Source: Fluviicola sp. (GTDB lineage Bacteria; Bacteroidota; Bacteroidia; Flavobacteriales_D; Crocinitomicaceae). From it: 64,000 nucleotides of DNA. The stretch covers positions 1-64,000 of the forward strand of contig JARWZO010000009.1 of NCBI GenBank assembly GCA_029866325.1, written 5' to 3'. Within the stretch, counting starts at the first letter, position 1. Each line of letters opens with the position of its first letter. This document shows positions 8,463-17,062 of this stretch, piece by piece. The notes beneath the pieces were generated by a model, which saw only the letters and a program-made list of their open reading frames with translations, searched no databases and was not told the DNA's origin. Both the position numbers and the translations under genes were made by a program.

Positions 8463-8861
8463 TTACGCAACCACGTAGTCGGAGTCTGAATATTCTTTGA
8501 AATCAAACGGAACGCGCACCATGAAGGCATAGTCTTGTCCTACTTCATACATGTCTTCATCCGATTTGCGGTAGTACCACTCTACCTGAGCTTTCAGGCC
8601 GTTATCGACCAACTCATTGAGTTTGTACAATAGAAAAAGAATGCGCTTGGAAGAAGTGATGTTGAAATACTCCAAATCAATTTTCACAAGCGTAAGCTGT
8701 ATTGGCTGACGCATATAATCGTCAAACCAACTAAGAATTTCACCCCAAAATGCTTCAGGATCATCTGGAATTGATCTTCCTCTGATCTCCATAACTCCGG
8801 TGAGGTGATTTAAACTCACCATCGGAGTGTGTGCAGTCGCTTCAATACGTAACCCGTCCAT
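8463..8861 (-). CDS. SiaC-family (DUF1987) regulatory phosphoprotein
   Basis: 132 residues, STAS-like fold expected. The signature MEIRGRSIPDDPEAFW ... KIDLEYFNITSSKRILFLLYKL is that of DUF1987/SiaC. In Pseudomonas aeruginosa SiaC is phosphorylated by SiaB, dephosphorylated by SiaA and stimulates the diguanylate cyclase SiaD; the segment NITSSK contains the Thr/Ser region that corresponds to the phosphosite. No siaA, siaB or siaD gene is next to it, so its partners here must lie elsewhere. It has its own terminator and lies 127 bases after the BadF-type kinase gene. Confidence 0.85.
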   Translation of the reverse strand: MDGLRIEATAHTPMVSLNHLTGVMEIRGRSIPDDPEAFWGEILSWFDDYMRQPIQLTLVKIDLEYFNITSSKRILFLLYKLNELVDNGLKAQVEWYYRKSDEDMYEVGQDYAFMVRVPFDFKEYSDSDYVVA

Positions 8862-8988
8862 TCTTCACTTTCTCTAGCGCAAGTTGTGAAATATTTCTGA
8901 AACAATTGTTCTTTTTTCTACGAATCCGATACATTTTTCGACCAACCCACTCTTTATCAGGTAAAAGAGCACTTTATAAGGTAGGTTT

Positions 8989-9831
8989 TCAAGCGTTTCC
9001 CGATTCGGTTGAATGGAAATCAATCAATCCTTTCATCGGATCTTTGCAAACCACTCCAAGGATCATAGATTGTTCAAGTAATAACTGACGCAACAACTCT
9101 CGTTGAGAAAACCCATAACTTCCTATTACCGATAGTGTTGTTGAATCACCTTTTACAGCTGATAAGGAAACATTCAGCCATTCATTTAGGTTGCGACGGT
9201 GATAATCAGAAAGATCGATGTTCTTAAAACGTGAACCGAGTTCGTTGAGCCAAACTTGTGCATCAGCACTGGCCAAACGCGCCAACACTTCAGCAGAAGA
9301 ACCCATTGTTTCTTGTAATTGATTCCGAATCGGAAGATTCATTCCGGAGGAAGCGGTTAAATAATCTTTCACCACCAAACGAGCGAAATAAAAACCACTG
9401 CCTTCATCGCCAATCAAACTTCCATATCCACCAACCCTACCGGTGATCTGTTGTCCGTCATATTCCAGCAGCACCGATCCTGTACCGAGAATAGCAACCA
9501 TTCCGCTGTTAGTGCCACAAGTAGCTCTGCAAGCCGCCAAGGTATCCGGAAACACCTTTGGTGATTCAAATCCCAATCGTGCCAAGCGTTCAATCATTGC
9601 CGTTTGTATGACCGACTGCGAACAACCTGCGCCATAGAAAAACAATTGTCCGGTCAAATTGTCGCCCAAACTATCCTTGAGTAATTGCCAGTCATTCTCT
9701 GTCCATGCATTCAGAAACTTCGGATGCATGCTTCTTGTTTCCAGCAATTTAACTTCTCCGTTAATTCCGCAAAAAGCCCACTTAGTGGTACTTCCTCCCG
9801 AATCGGCAATGATGTGTTTCCAACTTGTCAT
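8989..9831 (-). CDS. BadF/BadG-type ATPase, N-acetylglucosamine kinase-like
   Basis: 280 residues of the ASKHA fold. Phosphate-1 loop IIADSGGSTTKWAF at residues 8-20, then ILGTGSVLLEYDG and GGYGSLIGDEGSGFYFARL, the pattern of eukaryotic-type GlcNAc kinases and BadF relatives. In Bacteroidota such genes are usually annotated as GlcNAc kinases acting in amino-sugar or cell-wall recycling; this is family knowledge. Start: the ATG at 9831; a TTG two codons upstream is inferior. The promoter box TATTTTTG ends 3 bases before the ATG, so the mRNA may be leaderless. It is divergent from the imelysin operon. Confidence 0.83.
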   Translation of the reverse strand: MTSWKHIIADSGGSTTKWAFCGINGEVKLLETRSMHPKFLNAWTENDWQLLKDSLGDNLTGQLFFYGAGCSQSVIQTAMIERLARLGFESPKVFPDTLAACRATCGTNSGMVAILGTGSVLLEYDGQQITGRVGGYGSLIGDEGSGFYFARLVVKDYLTASSGMNLPIRNQLQETMGSSAEVLARLASADAQVWLNELGSRFKNIDLSDYHRRNLNEWLNVSLSAVKGDSTTLSVIGSYGFSQRELLRQLLLEQSMILGVVCKDPMKGLIDFHSTESGNA

Positions 9832-9834
9832 GAT

Positions 9835-9842
9835 CAAAAATA
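9835..9842 (-). promoter_or_regulatory. -7 box TATTTTTG of the BadF-type kinase gene
   Basis: Minus-strand TATTTTTG matches TAnnTTTG and stops 3 bases before the ATG at 9831. There is no clear TTG at -33. It suggests a leaderless transcript. Confidence 0.4.
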
Positions 9843-9856
9843 CCTTTTTTCGGGTA

Positions 9857-9887
9857 TTGCGGGCACAGAGCCTCCACCCTACTTTTG
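9857..9887 (+). promoter_or_regulatory. promoter of the imelysin/VKGC-like operon
   Basis: TTG (9857-9859), 20-base spacer, TACTTTTG (9880-9887): a full match to the Bacteroidota sigma-ABfr consensus. The ATG of the first gene is 25 bases downstream. It lies in an 81-base divergent intergenic region. Confidence 0.7.
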
Positions 9888-9912
9888 CCTTAATTTAAAA
9901 CAAATCTAAATA

Positions 9913-11052
9913 ATGAAACTTTCTATATATATTTTCGCTTTAGCCGCAGCCGTTTCCGCGACAGGTTGTAAGAAAAAAGGATGTACCGATCCTACCGCAT
10001 TGAATTACTCCGAGTCTGCTAAAAAAGACGACGGTTCGTGCAGTTATTCTACTACTTATGCGGTTCCAACAACCTATAACTTCACCAATGGTGCAGGAAA
10101 TTCTACTGTCAATTATAGCGGTCAAACCGATCGTCTTAATCAATTAAGAGAATTAATGGTGTATGTAAAATCCGGTAAAGATGGTGCCATTGTTGCGCAA
10201 AACATGGATGATATGTTTGTGAATACTGGCGGAAATGGCGGTGGAAATTTTTCATTCACTTCTACCAAACAATTAAAGGATAAGTGTTTTTCATTGGATC
10301 AAACACTGATTGAAAATTATTTTGATTCAGTTGCTTTGGCAAGTATTTCTTTTGCCAGTGCAGCATCCAACGGTCAGGCAGGAACGCTTACCACAGGAGC
10401 ATCAGAATATCTTTTCTCTGCCAATGGTGTTGAGTACGCACAATTGATTGAAAAAATCACCATGGGAGCAGTGTTTCAATACCAGGCATTGAATGTGTAT
10501 TTCGGAGATTCAAAAATGAATGTCGATAATACAACTGCCGTTGATCCGGCTAATGGATTGTATTACACAACGATGCAGCATCATTGGGATGAAGCGTTTG
10601 GATATTTTGGAGTACCTGTTGATTTCCCAACTACACCGGCTACCGATTTGTGGGGTAAATACTCCAATAGTCAAGACGCAGCGCTTTCTAGCAATGCGGT
10701 AATGATGGATAATTTCCTAAAAGGGCGTGCAGCTATCGATAACCTAAATTTGGAAGACCGGGATGTTGCAATTGCTAATATTCGTGAGATGTGGGAAAAA
10801 ATTGCGGCTTATCAAGCCATGGTCTATTTGGATCAGGCAATTGCCAGTTTCGGTACCGATAATGCCAAATTTCTTCACGTAACTTCAGAAGCCTATGCGT
10901 TTATCTACTGCTTACGTTATGCTCCGGTAGAAACACGTAACATGACAACACAAGAGGTTGCCGATGTGATTGCCGCTTTCGGTGATAACTTTTGGGAATT
11001 GAGTATTCAGGATTTGAATGCAATCAAAGCCAGTATTGACGCTAAGTATTAA
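9913..11052 (+). CDS. DUF4856 lipoprotein, first gene of imelysin/VKGC-like operon
   Basis: 379 residues. Signal sequence with lipidated Cys19 (AVSATGC). Directly after it comes one copy of the motif GCTDPTALNYSESAKKDDGSC (residues about 24-44), a cysteine-bounded acidic module frequent in secreted Bacteroidota proteins. The rest is a helical DUF4856 domain (YNFTNGAGNSTVNYSGQTDRL...). DUF4856 proteins are regularly found beside imelysins and are thought to be outer-membrane or periplasmic lipoproteins of iron-related operons; the function is unproven. It is 4 bases ahead of the imelysin gene and has a strong promoter upstream. Confidence 0.85.
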   Translation: MKLSIYIFALAAAVSATGCKKKGCTDPTALNYSESAKKDDGSCSYSTTYAVPTTYNFTNGAGNSTVNYSGQTDRLNQLRELMVYVKSGKDGAIVAQNMDDMFVNTGGNGGGNFSFTSTKQLKDKCFSLDQTLIENYFDSVALASISFASAASNGQAGTLTTGASEYLFSANGVEYAQLIEKITMGAVFQYQALNVYFGDSKMNVDNTTAVDPANGLYYTTMQHHWDEAFGYFGVPVDFPTTPATDLWGKYSNSQDAALSSNAVMMDNFLKGRAAIDNLNLEDRDVAIANIREMWEKIAAYQAMVYLDQAIASFGTDNAKFLHVTSEAYAFIYCLRYAPVETRNMTTQEVADVIAAFGDNFWELSIQDLNAIKASIDAKY

Positions 11053-11056
11053 AACC

Positions 11057-12130
11057 ATGAACAAAACACGTTATTGGTCGCTGATCGCTCTGTCACTTGC
11101 AGTGATAATGAGTAGTTGCAAAGACAAAAAGGAAGACGACACCAAGGAGGAATTCAAAAAAGAGGAAATCCTGTCGAATTTGGCGGATAATTACATTATT
11201 CCCGGATATGCCGATTTGCAAACACGGCTCAATACGCTTTCCGATTCGTGGAATAATTTTGTGAGTGCGCCTTCACAATCAACGCTCGACGCCGTGCGCT
11301 CTGACTGGCAAACTGCTAATGTGAGTTTTCATCGTGTAAAGTTGATTGAGGTAGGTCCGGCGATGACCGTAGGTTTAGCAAGTGCATTGGGAACTTTTCC
11401 GGCAGATACAACGCAAATTGAAACCAATATTACAGCAGGAACCTATAATCTGGCAACAGCAGAAAACATTGATGCTATCGGTTTTGAATCGCTTGACTTT
11501 TTGTTTTACGGTTCCGATTGTTTGAACAAACTGACCACTTCGGTGGCGCGCAGAACGTATGTGACAGATGTGATTGCAAAAATGCGCAACGAAGTCAATC
11601 AGGTCGTTTCGGATTGGTCGACCTACAGAAGTACATTCATTGCCGGAACAGGCACCTCTTCTACAAGCGCGTTTTCGGTATTGGTGAATGCATTCTGTAA
11701 AGATTTCGAATTGGCCAAAACAGCCAAACTGGGTATTCCGATTGGCACACAGAGTTTAGGCATTCAACAACCTGCTTATTTGGAAGCCCGTCGCTCGGGA
11801 TTTGGTAAAACATTGCTGCAAACCAATGTAGAAGCAGTTCATGCTGTTTTCTTAGGGAAATCATTAACAGGCAGCAACGGACAAGGATTTGATGATTATT
11901 TAGTTGCATTGGATAGAGGAAGCTTATCTTCAACCGTAGATGCTCGATTCGCTTACATGGTAAGTCAGCCCGAGGGTTGGAGCGGAACAATTGAAAACAT
12001 GATGACCAGCTCACCTTCCACCTTGACCGATTATTACAATTACATGCAAGGCACGGTTGTTTATCTGAAAACGGATATGGCTGCTGCTTTTGGTGTATTG
12101 ATTACGTACCAAGATAATGACGGCGATTAG
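11057..12130 (+). CDS. imelysin-family lipoprotein with altered GxHxxE motif
   Basis: 357 residues from the ATG at 11057, chosen because it begins the signal peptide MNKTRYWSLIALSLAVIMSSC (lipid Cys21). An acidic-basic linker (KDKKEDDTKEEFKKEE) follows. The imelysin/IrpA fold shows SDWQTANVSFHRVKLIEVGP (about 82-101) and the second half repeats the helical pattern. The peptidase-family M75 motif GxHxxE is replaced by GFESLD (142-147), so peptidase activity is doubtful; IrpA-like proteins bind iron or haem instead (family knowledge). It overlaps the next gene by 14 bases, suggesting translational coupling. Confidence 0.85.
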   Translation: MNKTRYWSLIALSLAVIMSSCKDKKEDDTKEEFKKEEILSNLADNYIIPGYADLQTRLNTLSDSWNNFVSAPSQSTLDAVRSDWQTANVSFHRVKLIEVGPAMTVGLASALGTFPADTTQIETNITAGTYNLATAENIDAIGFESLDFLFYGSDCLNKLTTSVARRTYVTDVIAKMRNEVNQVVSDWSTYRSTFIAGTGTSSTSAFSVLVNAFCKDFELAKTAKLGIPIGTQSLGIQQPAYLEARRSGFGKTLLQTNVEAVHAVFLGKSLTGSNGQGFDDYLVALDRGSLSSTVDARFAYMVSQPEGWSGTIENMMTSSPSTLTDYYNYMQGTVVYLKTDMAAAFGVLITYQDNDGD

Positions 12131-13511
12131 CAATCGCATAAATAGCTATTTATTCAGAGGGGTTTCTATAGCCCCTCTTGTGGCATTTAGAATCATTTTC
12201 GGAGCGCTGATGTTGTTTGGTGTACTCCGATTTATACTCAAAGGTTGGGTTCAGGATTTGTACATTACTCCGCAGTTCTATTTTCCGTACCTCGGATTTG
12301 AATGGATCAAACCGCTTCCCGGTGATTGGATGTATATACCTTTCTTGTTAATGGTTGTGGCGGCCATCGGTATTTTACTCGGATTTCGGTACCGTTTTTC
12401 AGCAATCTTATTTTTTGTCTGTTTTACGTATGTTGAGTTAATCGACAAAAGCAATTACCTCAATCATTATTACTTTGTAAGTCTGGTATCGTTTCTACTT
12501 TGTTGGGTTCCTGCAAATGCCTGTTTTTCATTGGATGCGCATCGCAAACACTCCATACGCAAACATCTTGTACCAGCATGGACTATTCTGATCATTCAGC
12601 TGCAACTGGGCATGGTTTACTTTTTTGCAGGTGTTGCCAAGTTGAATACTGATTGGCTCTTTCATGCGCAACCGCTCAAAATATGGCTTCAAACTTATCG
12701 CGACATGCCTTATTTGGGTTCGGTTTTCGCCAGTGCATGGCTCGCATTTGCCTTTAGCTGGTTTGGTTGTATCTATGATCTTACGATTCCTTTTTTTCTT
12801 AGCTTCCGCAAAACCAGACTTTACGCCTATTTTTTTGTGATCGTTTTTCACATCGTTACCTGGTTGCTGTTTCCGATTGGTGTTTTTCCGTGGGTGATGA
12901 TTTTCAGCACGTTGATTTTTTTCTCTCCTGAATTTCACATGCGTTGGATCAATGCGCTGAAGAGTCTGTTTGGAAAAAAGCGTTGTGAAATCAACCAAGA
13001 AACGGTCAATTCGCCAAAATCACCCCGAACAATAACATGGTTGGTGGGTATTTATCTGGCTATTCAAGTGCTGGTTCCGCTTCGATTTGTCTTGTACCCC
13101 GGAAACCTGTTCTGGAACGAAGAAGGATTCCGTTTTTCGTGGCGTGTGATGCTGATGCACAAAGAAGGATATGCCACTTTTTATGTGGTAGATCCGAAAA
13201 CCAACAACAGCATTCAAATTGTAAACAGCGATTACCTCACGCCTACTCAGGTTGATCAAATGGCGACGCAGCCTGACATGATTCTGCAATTCGCGCACCA
13301 TTTAGGAAAACAGTTCAACGATACCATTATTCATTACGGTAAGCAGCAAGTGCATTTGAAACACCCCAAAATAGAAGCGGAAGTTTTTGTATCGCTCAAC
13401 GGACGACCGCATCAACTATTTATTGGTCGCACAACGAATTTACTCAACGAAACTTATTCTTTGAAACACCGAACATGGCTGGAAACATTTCACGATACGG
13501 CAAATTTTTAA
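12117..13511 (+). CDS. HTTM-domain membrane protein, vitamin-K-dependent gamma-carboxylase-like
   Basis: 464 residues with several membrane helices in residues 20-270 and a periplasmic-type C-terminal part. From memory of human GGCX, colinear similarity is clear: LPGDWMYIPFLLMVVAAIGILLGFRYR (67-93), DKSNYLNHYYF (110-120) and VYFFAGVAKLNTDW (167-180). His117 and Lys175 fall on GGCX His160 and the catalytic base Lys218 with the same offset of 43, so the active site appears kept. GGCX converts Glu to gamma-carboxyglutamate using vitamin K hydroquinone, O2 and CO2; menaquinol could serve in this phylum (inference). The protein is shorter than GGCX (758). It overlaps imelysin by 14 and the TonB receptor gene by 37 bases. 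Confidence 0.85.
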   Translation: MTAISNRINSYLFRGVSIAPLVAFRIIFGALMLFGVLRFILKGWVQDLYITPQFYFPYLGFEWIKPLPGDWMYIPFLLMVVAAIGILLGFRYRFSAILFFVCFTYVELIDKSNYLNHYYFVSLVSFLLCWVPANACFSLDAHRKHSIRKHLVPAWTILIIQLQLGMVYFFAGVAKLNTDWLFHAQPLKIWLQTYRDMPYLGSVFASAWLAFAFSWFGCIYDLTIPFFLSFRKTRLYAYFFVIVFHIVTWLLFPIGVFPWVMIFSTLIFFSPEFHMRWINALKSLFGKKRCEINQETVNSPKSPRTITWLVGIYLAIQVLVPLRFVLYPGNLFWNEEGFRFSWRVMLMHKEGYATFYVVDPKTNNSIQIVNSDYLTPTQVDQMATQPDMILQFAHHLGKQFNDTIIHYGKQQVHLKHPKIEAEVFVSLNGRPHQLFIGRTTNLLNETYSLKHRTWLETFHDTANF

Positions 13512-15898
13512 CCGGGCTCATAGCTCTGTTCTTCGCTGCTAACGGACTGTCTCAAACGGTTTCCGGAACGGTGATTGGCAACGATAAACAACCTGTTTTC
13601 GGCCTTTCCGTTTCATGTGGAAGTATGATCGGCAAAACAGATGTTGAAGGAAAATTCACTGTACCCTGTTCAGGTAAAACACTCGCATTCTTTTCAGAAG
13701 AATTGGATACGGTTTTCATTACCTTGGACGCATTTCAGCAACAAGGATCGAAAATACAGCTTAAACAAACAGCTACAGAACTCCAGGAAGTGGAAATCAA
13801 AAGCAGGTTGTTGTTTTTCGACATCGGATACCTGCCGCCGATCAAAGGTGTTCAGATAGCCACCGGAACCAGTTCAATCATCCAAACAGAAAGTCAGAGT
13901 GGCGCCAAATCGACCGGAAACCCGCGTGAATTGTTTGCCAAAGTTCCCGGACTGAACATTTGGGAAAGTGATGGTGCAGGAATCCAAATGGGAGTTGGTG
14001 GCCGCGGATTGAGTCCCAACAGAGCCGCTAATTTCAACATGCGCCAAAACGGTTACGATATCAGTGCCGATGCCTTAGGTTATCCCGAAAGTTATTACAC
14101 GCCTCCGTTGGAAGCATTAAGTTCCATCGAAATCATTCGCGGTTCGGCTTCGTTGCAATACGGTACGCAATTCGGCGGATTGATGAATTTCGTGATGAAA
14201 GAACCGAATCAACGTTCACCGATAGAATTTACAACCCGAAATACCGTTGGCAGCTATGGATACATCGGCACGTTTAATCGCATCAGCGGAACGCATAACA
14301 GATTCGAATATCAGGCGTATTACCAACTAAAAACCGGGAACGGCTACCGCATCAACAGCGATTTTACCCAACATCAAGGATTTGCTCAGGTGGGTTACCA
14401 CATCAACGAAAATCAACGAATTCGTTTGGAATATACACGTATGTCCTACCTGGCGCAACAAGCCGGCGGACTCACCGACAAACAATTTGAAGAAGATCCG
14501 TTGCAAAGTGTCCGCGACCGCAATTGGTTCAAGGTCAACTGGAATGTGCTGGCATTGCACTACGATTGGGAAATCAGTAAAACCACGCGTTTTAATGTGC
14601 GTGCTTTCGGGATGGTTTCACAACGACTTTCTTTGGGATTTTTAGGCAAAATCAGTCAAGCAGATCCGGGCGGAAACCGTGAAATGATTCAAGGCGATTT
14701 TAAAAACGCAGGAGTAGAAGCACGTTTATTACACCGCTATTCCGTCTCTAAAAAAGCATCCATCATTGGCGTTGTTTTGGTTGGAGCACGTTATTACCAA
14801 GGACAAACAACCAGTATACAGGGAACTGCTCCTACAGGAAGAGATGCCAATTTTCAACTCCTTCATCCGGATGATGTGGAAAATTCGTCGTTTTCCTTTC
14901 CGTCTAAAAATGCGGCTGCTTTTGTTGAGAATATTTGGTTTATCAAACAACGCTGGACCGTAAACGCAGGAGCTCGACTGGAATATATTACCAGCGCCTC
15001 GAGTGGATTTTACAAACAATACTCCATTCACCCGCTCAATTTCGATACGTTGGCCGTGTATAAGATCGAAGATGAAAATCAGCTGACGCGCACTGTTCCT
15101 TTGGCCGGAATAGGAAGTTCATTTAAAACCGGAAAACTCTCTAGTTTGTACACCAATTTCTGTATGAACTACCGTGCGGTGAATTTCAACGACATTCGTA
15201 TTAACAATGCCAATATCATTGTAGACACGCTGATTCGCGACGAATACGGTTCTACCACCGAATTGGGCTGGCGCGGATTTGTGGTGCCTTATCTTTATGT
15301 GGATGTTGCTGCATTCTACCTTTTTTACGGCGATAAAATCGGTCTGGCACCGCAACCAAATGGTGTGAAGAAGATTCGCACCAACATTGGAGATGCGGTC
15401 AACAAGGGAGTTGAATTGTTTGCAGAATTTGATTTCATCAAAGCGTTTCGCGATAGCGCCAAAATCAGTTCATCGGTATTCGTGAACTTTTCGTACATCG
15501 ACGCGAAATATGTGCGCTCGAAAGAAAGCAATTACATTGGTAAACAAGTTGAATATGTGAGTCCGGTTTTGCTGAGGGCAGGATTAAAAATTCGTCATGA
15601 TCGTTGGAGTGCGCAATTACAAGGTTCTTATAATTCCAGTCAGTTTGCCGATGCCTCCAACGCAGTAGAACCTAGCGGCGATGCGGTAATTGGTGAAATT
15701 CCGGCCTATTTTGTGGTCGATTTTTCAGCGCGTTACGCGTTCAGAAAGTTTTTTCAGCTTGAATTTGGCATTAATAACATGCTGAATAGTTCTTACTACA
15801 CCCGACGCGCCACTGCTTATCCGGGGCCGGGTATTTTACCTTCCGACGGCATTAATTTTTATACTACTTTGCAGTTCAAATTAGGCGAAGGAAAATAA
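13475..15898 (+). CDS. TonB-dependent receptor, FecA-like
   Basis: 807 residues. Signal peptide at 1-26 (FLTGLIALFFAANGLSQ), a carboxypeptidase-like regulatory domain to about residue 100, a plug domain, then a 22-strand barrel ending in an aromatic-rich strand. The plug contains GGRGLSPNRAANFNMRQNGYDISADALGYPESYYTPPLEAL, a stretch nearly the same as in ferric-citrate receptors (FecA) as I recall them, followed by IEIIRGSASLQYGTQFGG. A ferric carboxylate or similar iron chelate is therefore the likely cargo. The start lies within the preceding gene (37-base overlap) but gives the signal peptide. A kinase gene follows after 1 base. Confidence 0.88.
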   Translation: MAGNISRYGKFLTGLIALFFAANGLSQTVSGTVIGNDKQPVFGLSVSCGSMIGKTDVEGKFTVPCSGKTLAFFSEELDTVFITLDAFQQQGSKIQLKQTATELQEVEIKSRLLFFDIGYLPPIKGVQIATGTSSIIQTESQSGAKSTGNPRELFAKVPGLNIWESDGAGIQMGVGGRGLSPNRAANFNMRQNGYDISADALGYPESYYTPPLEALSSIEIIRGSASLQYGTQFGGLMNFVMKEPNQRSPIEFTTRNTVGSYGYIGTFNRISGTHNRFEYQAYYQLKTGNGYRINSDFTQHQGFAQVGYHINENQRIRLEYTRMSYLAQQAGGLTDKQFEEDPLQSVRDRNWFKVNWNVLALHYDWEISKTTRFNVRAFGMVSQRLSLGFLGKISQADPGGNREMIQGDFKNAGVEARLLHRYSVSKKASIIGVVLVGARYYQGQTTSIQGTAPTGRDANFQLLHPDDVENSSFSFPSKNAAAFVENIWFIKQRWTVNAGARLEYITSASSGFYKQYSIHPLNFDTLAVYKIEDENQLTRTVPLAGIGSSFKTGKLSSLYTNFCMNYRAVNFNDIRINNANIIVDTLIRDEYGSTTELGWRGFVVPYLYVDVAAFYLFYGDKIGLAPQPNGVKKIRTNIGDAVNKGVELFAEFDFIKAFRDSAKISSSVFVNFSYIDAKYVRSKESNYIGKQVEYVSPVLLRAGLKIRHDRWSAQLQGSYNSSQFADASNAVEPSGDAVIGEIPAYFVVDFSARYAFRKFFQLEFGINNMLNSSYYTRRATAYPGPGILPSDGINFYTTLQFKLGEGK

Positions 15899-15899
15899 A

Positions 15900-16784
15900 A
15901 TGATTCCGTCAGAAAAGTATCGTATTATTCAACGATTAGGCAAACAGCAACAGCGCAAGTTCGGCGAAGTGTTTCTGGTGGAAGATAAAATCACCTGTGA
16001 ATCAGGAACAATGAAAGTTGTTGCCAAATCGGGAAATGAACTTCGGGAATTGCGCTTACGTGCCGAAGCAGGTTTTTCGTTTGATCATTCGCAGCTTCCA
16101 AAAACGCTCTATTCCTTTGAAACGGAAACAGAATTGGTGGTGGTGAAAAATCACTTTCCTGGCGTTCCGCTTGACGTATTTCTGAAATCGGTTAAATCAA
16201 AGCAAAAACCCGCCGTTTTATTACGCTTACTAACGCAATTGAAACCCATTTTTGATGAATTGAATCGGCAATACATTGTTCATTTAGACATCAAACCATC
16301 GAATCTGATTATCAACGGAACTGCAAAACAATTTGAGCTGTATTTGATTGATTTCGGGATGGCGATGCGAACCAACCAAATGGATCACCGCGGTACGTTA
16401 TTTCCTTTAGGATACGCTGCTCCTGAGTTGTTGCTCAACAGGCTTCATCTGGCAGATCAGCGCACCGATTTGTTTGCTCTGGGAATTGTGTTGTGGCAAT
16501 CGTTCACAGGAAAACTCCCTTTACTTCATCCCAATCCGAGTATCACAACCAACCTGCAACTTACTCATCCACTGCCAGATCACGATGACATTCCGAAGCG
16601 TTATTTGTCCATTCTAAAACGATTGTGCGCCAAATACAGTTTTGGTGTTCCGCCCAATCAATTGCCAAGCGAAACCATGGATGCCTATTTGAAAGAAGCG
16701 ATGGATCAGCGTTACACTAGTTTGGAAGAAGTAATTAGCAATTGGAAAGCAGCGCTGGAAAAGAAGAGGTGGTTTGGGTTTTAG
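15900..16784 (+). CDS. Hanks-type serine/threonine protein kinase
   Basis: 294 residues, soluble, essentially only a kinase domain. Gly-rich loop LGKQQQRKFGEVF (13-25), candidate ATP lysine Lys39 in GTMKVV, catalytic loop HLDIKPSNL, metal-binding IDFGMA and APELLLNR are all present, so it looks active. No membrane anchor or sensing domain. It starts 1 base after the TonB receptor stop, as last gene of the imelysin/VKGC-like operon. A kinase in an iron-uptake-type operon is unusual; its substrates are not evident. Confidence 0.87.
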   Translation: MIPSEKYRIIQRLGKQQQRKFGEVFLVEDKITCESGTMKVVAKSGNELRELRLRAEAGFSFDHSQLPKTLYSFETETELVVVKNHFPGVPLDVFLKSVKSKQKPAVLLRLLTQLKPIFDELNRQYIVHLDIKPSNLIINGTAKQFELYLIDFGMAMRTNQMDHRGTLFPLGYAAPELLLNRLHLADQRTDLFALGIVLWQSFTGKLPLLHPNPSITTNLQLTHPLPDHDDIPKRYLSILKRLCAKYSFGVPPNQLPSETMDAYLKEAMDQRYTSLEEVISNWKAALEKKRWFGF

Positions 16785-16792
16785 AAGGTTAT

Positions 16793-16977
16793 GCTAACTA
16801 ATTTTCTAACATGTCCCGTAGGGACAACATATTGTAACATGTCTTACACACCAATACCAACCGCCCCGTAGGGTCGGGATATAAAAAACGTTATTTGTCT
16901 CACCCCTACGGGGTGAAAACTAAATGATGAATACAAATTCTATAATATTTCGTCCCTATGGGACTTATTTAGTTAGC
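16793..16977. repeat. 185-bp element with terminal inverted repeats and four CCC-GGG hairpins
   Basis: GCTAACTAA (16793-16801) and TTAGTTAGC (16969-16977) are exact inverted ends. Inside are GTCCCGTAGGGAC (16813-16825), a looser CCCCGTAGGGTCGGG (about 16864-16878), CACCCCTACGGGGTG (16901-16915) and GTCCCTATGGGAC (16952-16964). Such CCCNTANGGG hairpins are REP-like. It fills the gap between two convergent genes. Confidence 0.7.
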
Positions 16978-17000
16978 AGCAAACTACAAAGGTTATTTAC

Positions 17001-17041
17001 AAAAAAAAACGACCTGTCAACTCAAGGCTAACAGATCGGTT
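17001..17041 (-). terminator. terminator of Tag/outer-membrane protein operon
   Basis: Minus strand: CCGATCTGT ... ACAGGTCG stem with a G-T pair (17011-17039), followed by nine T. Confidence 0.7.
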
Positions 17042-17062
17042 TTCTAGAATGAATATCTTCTT

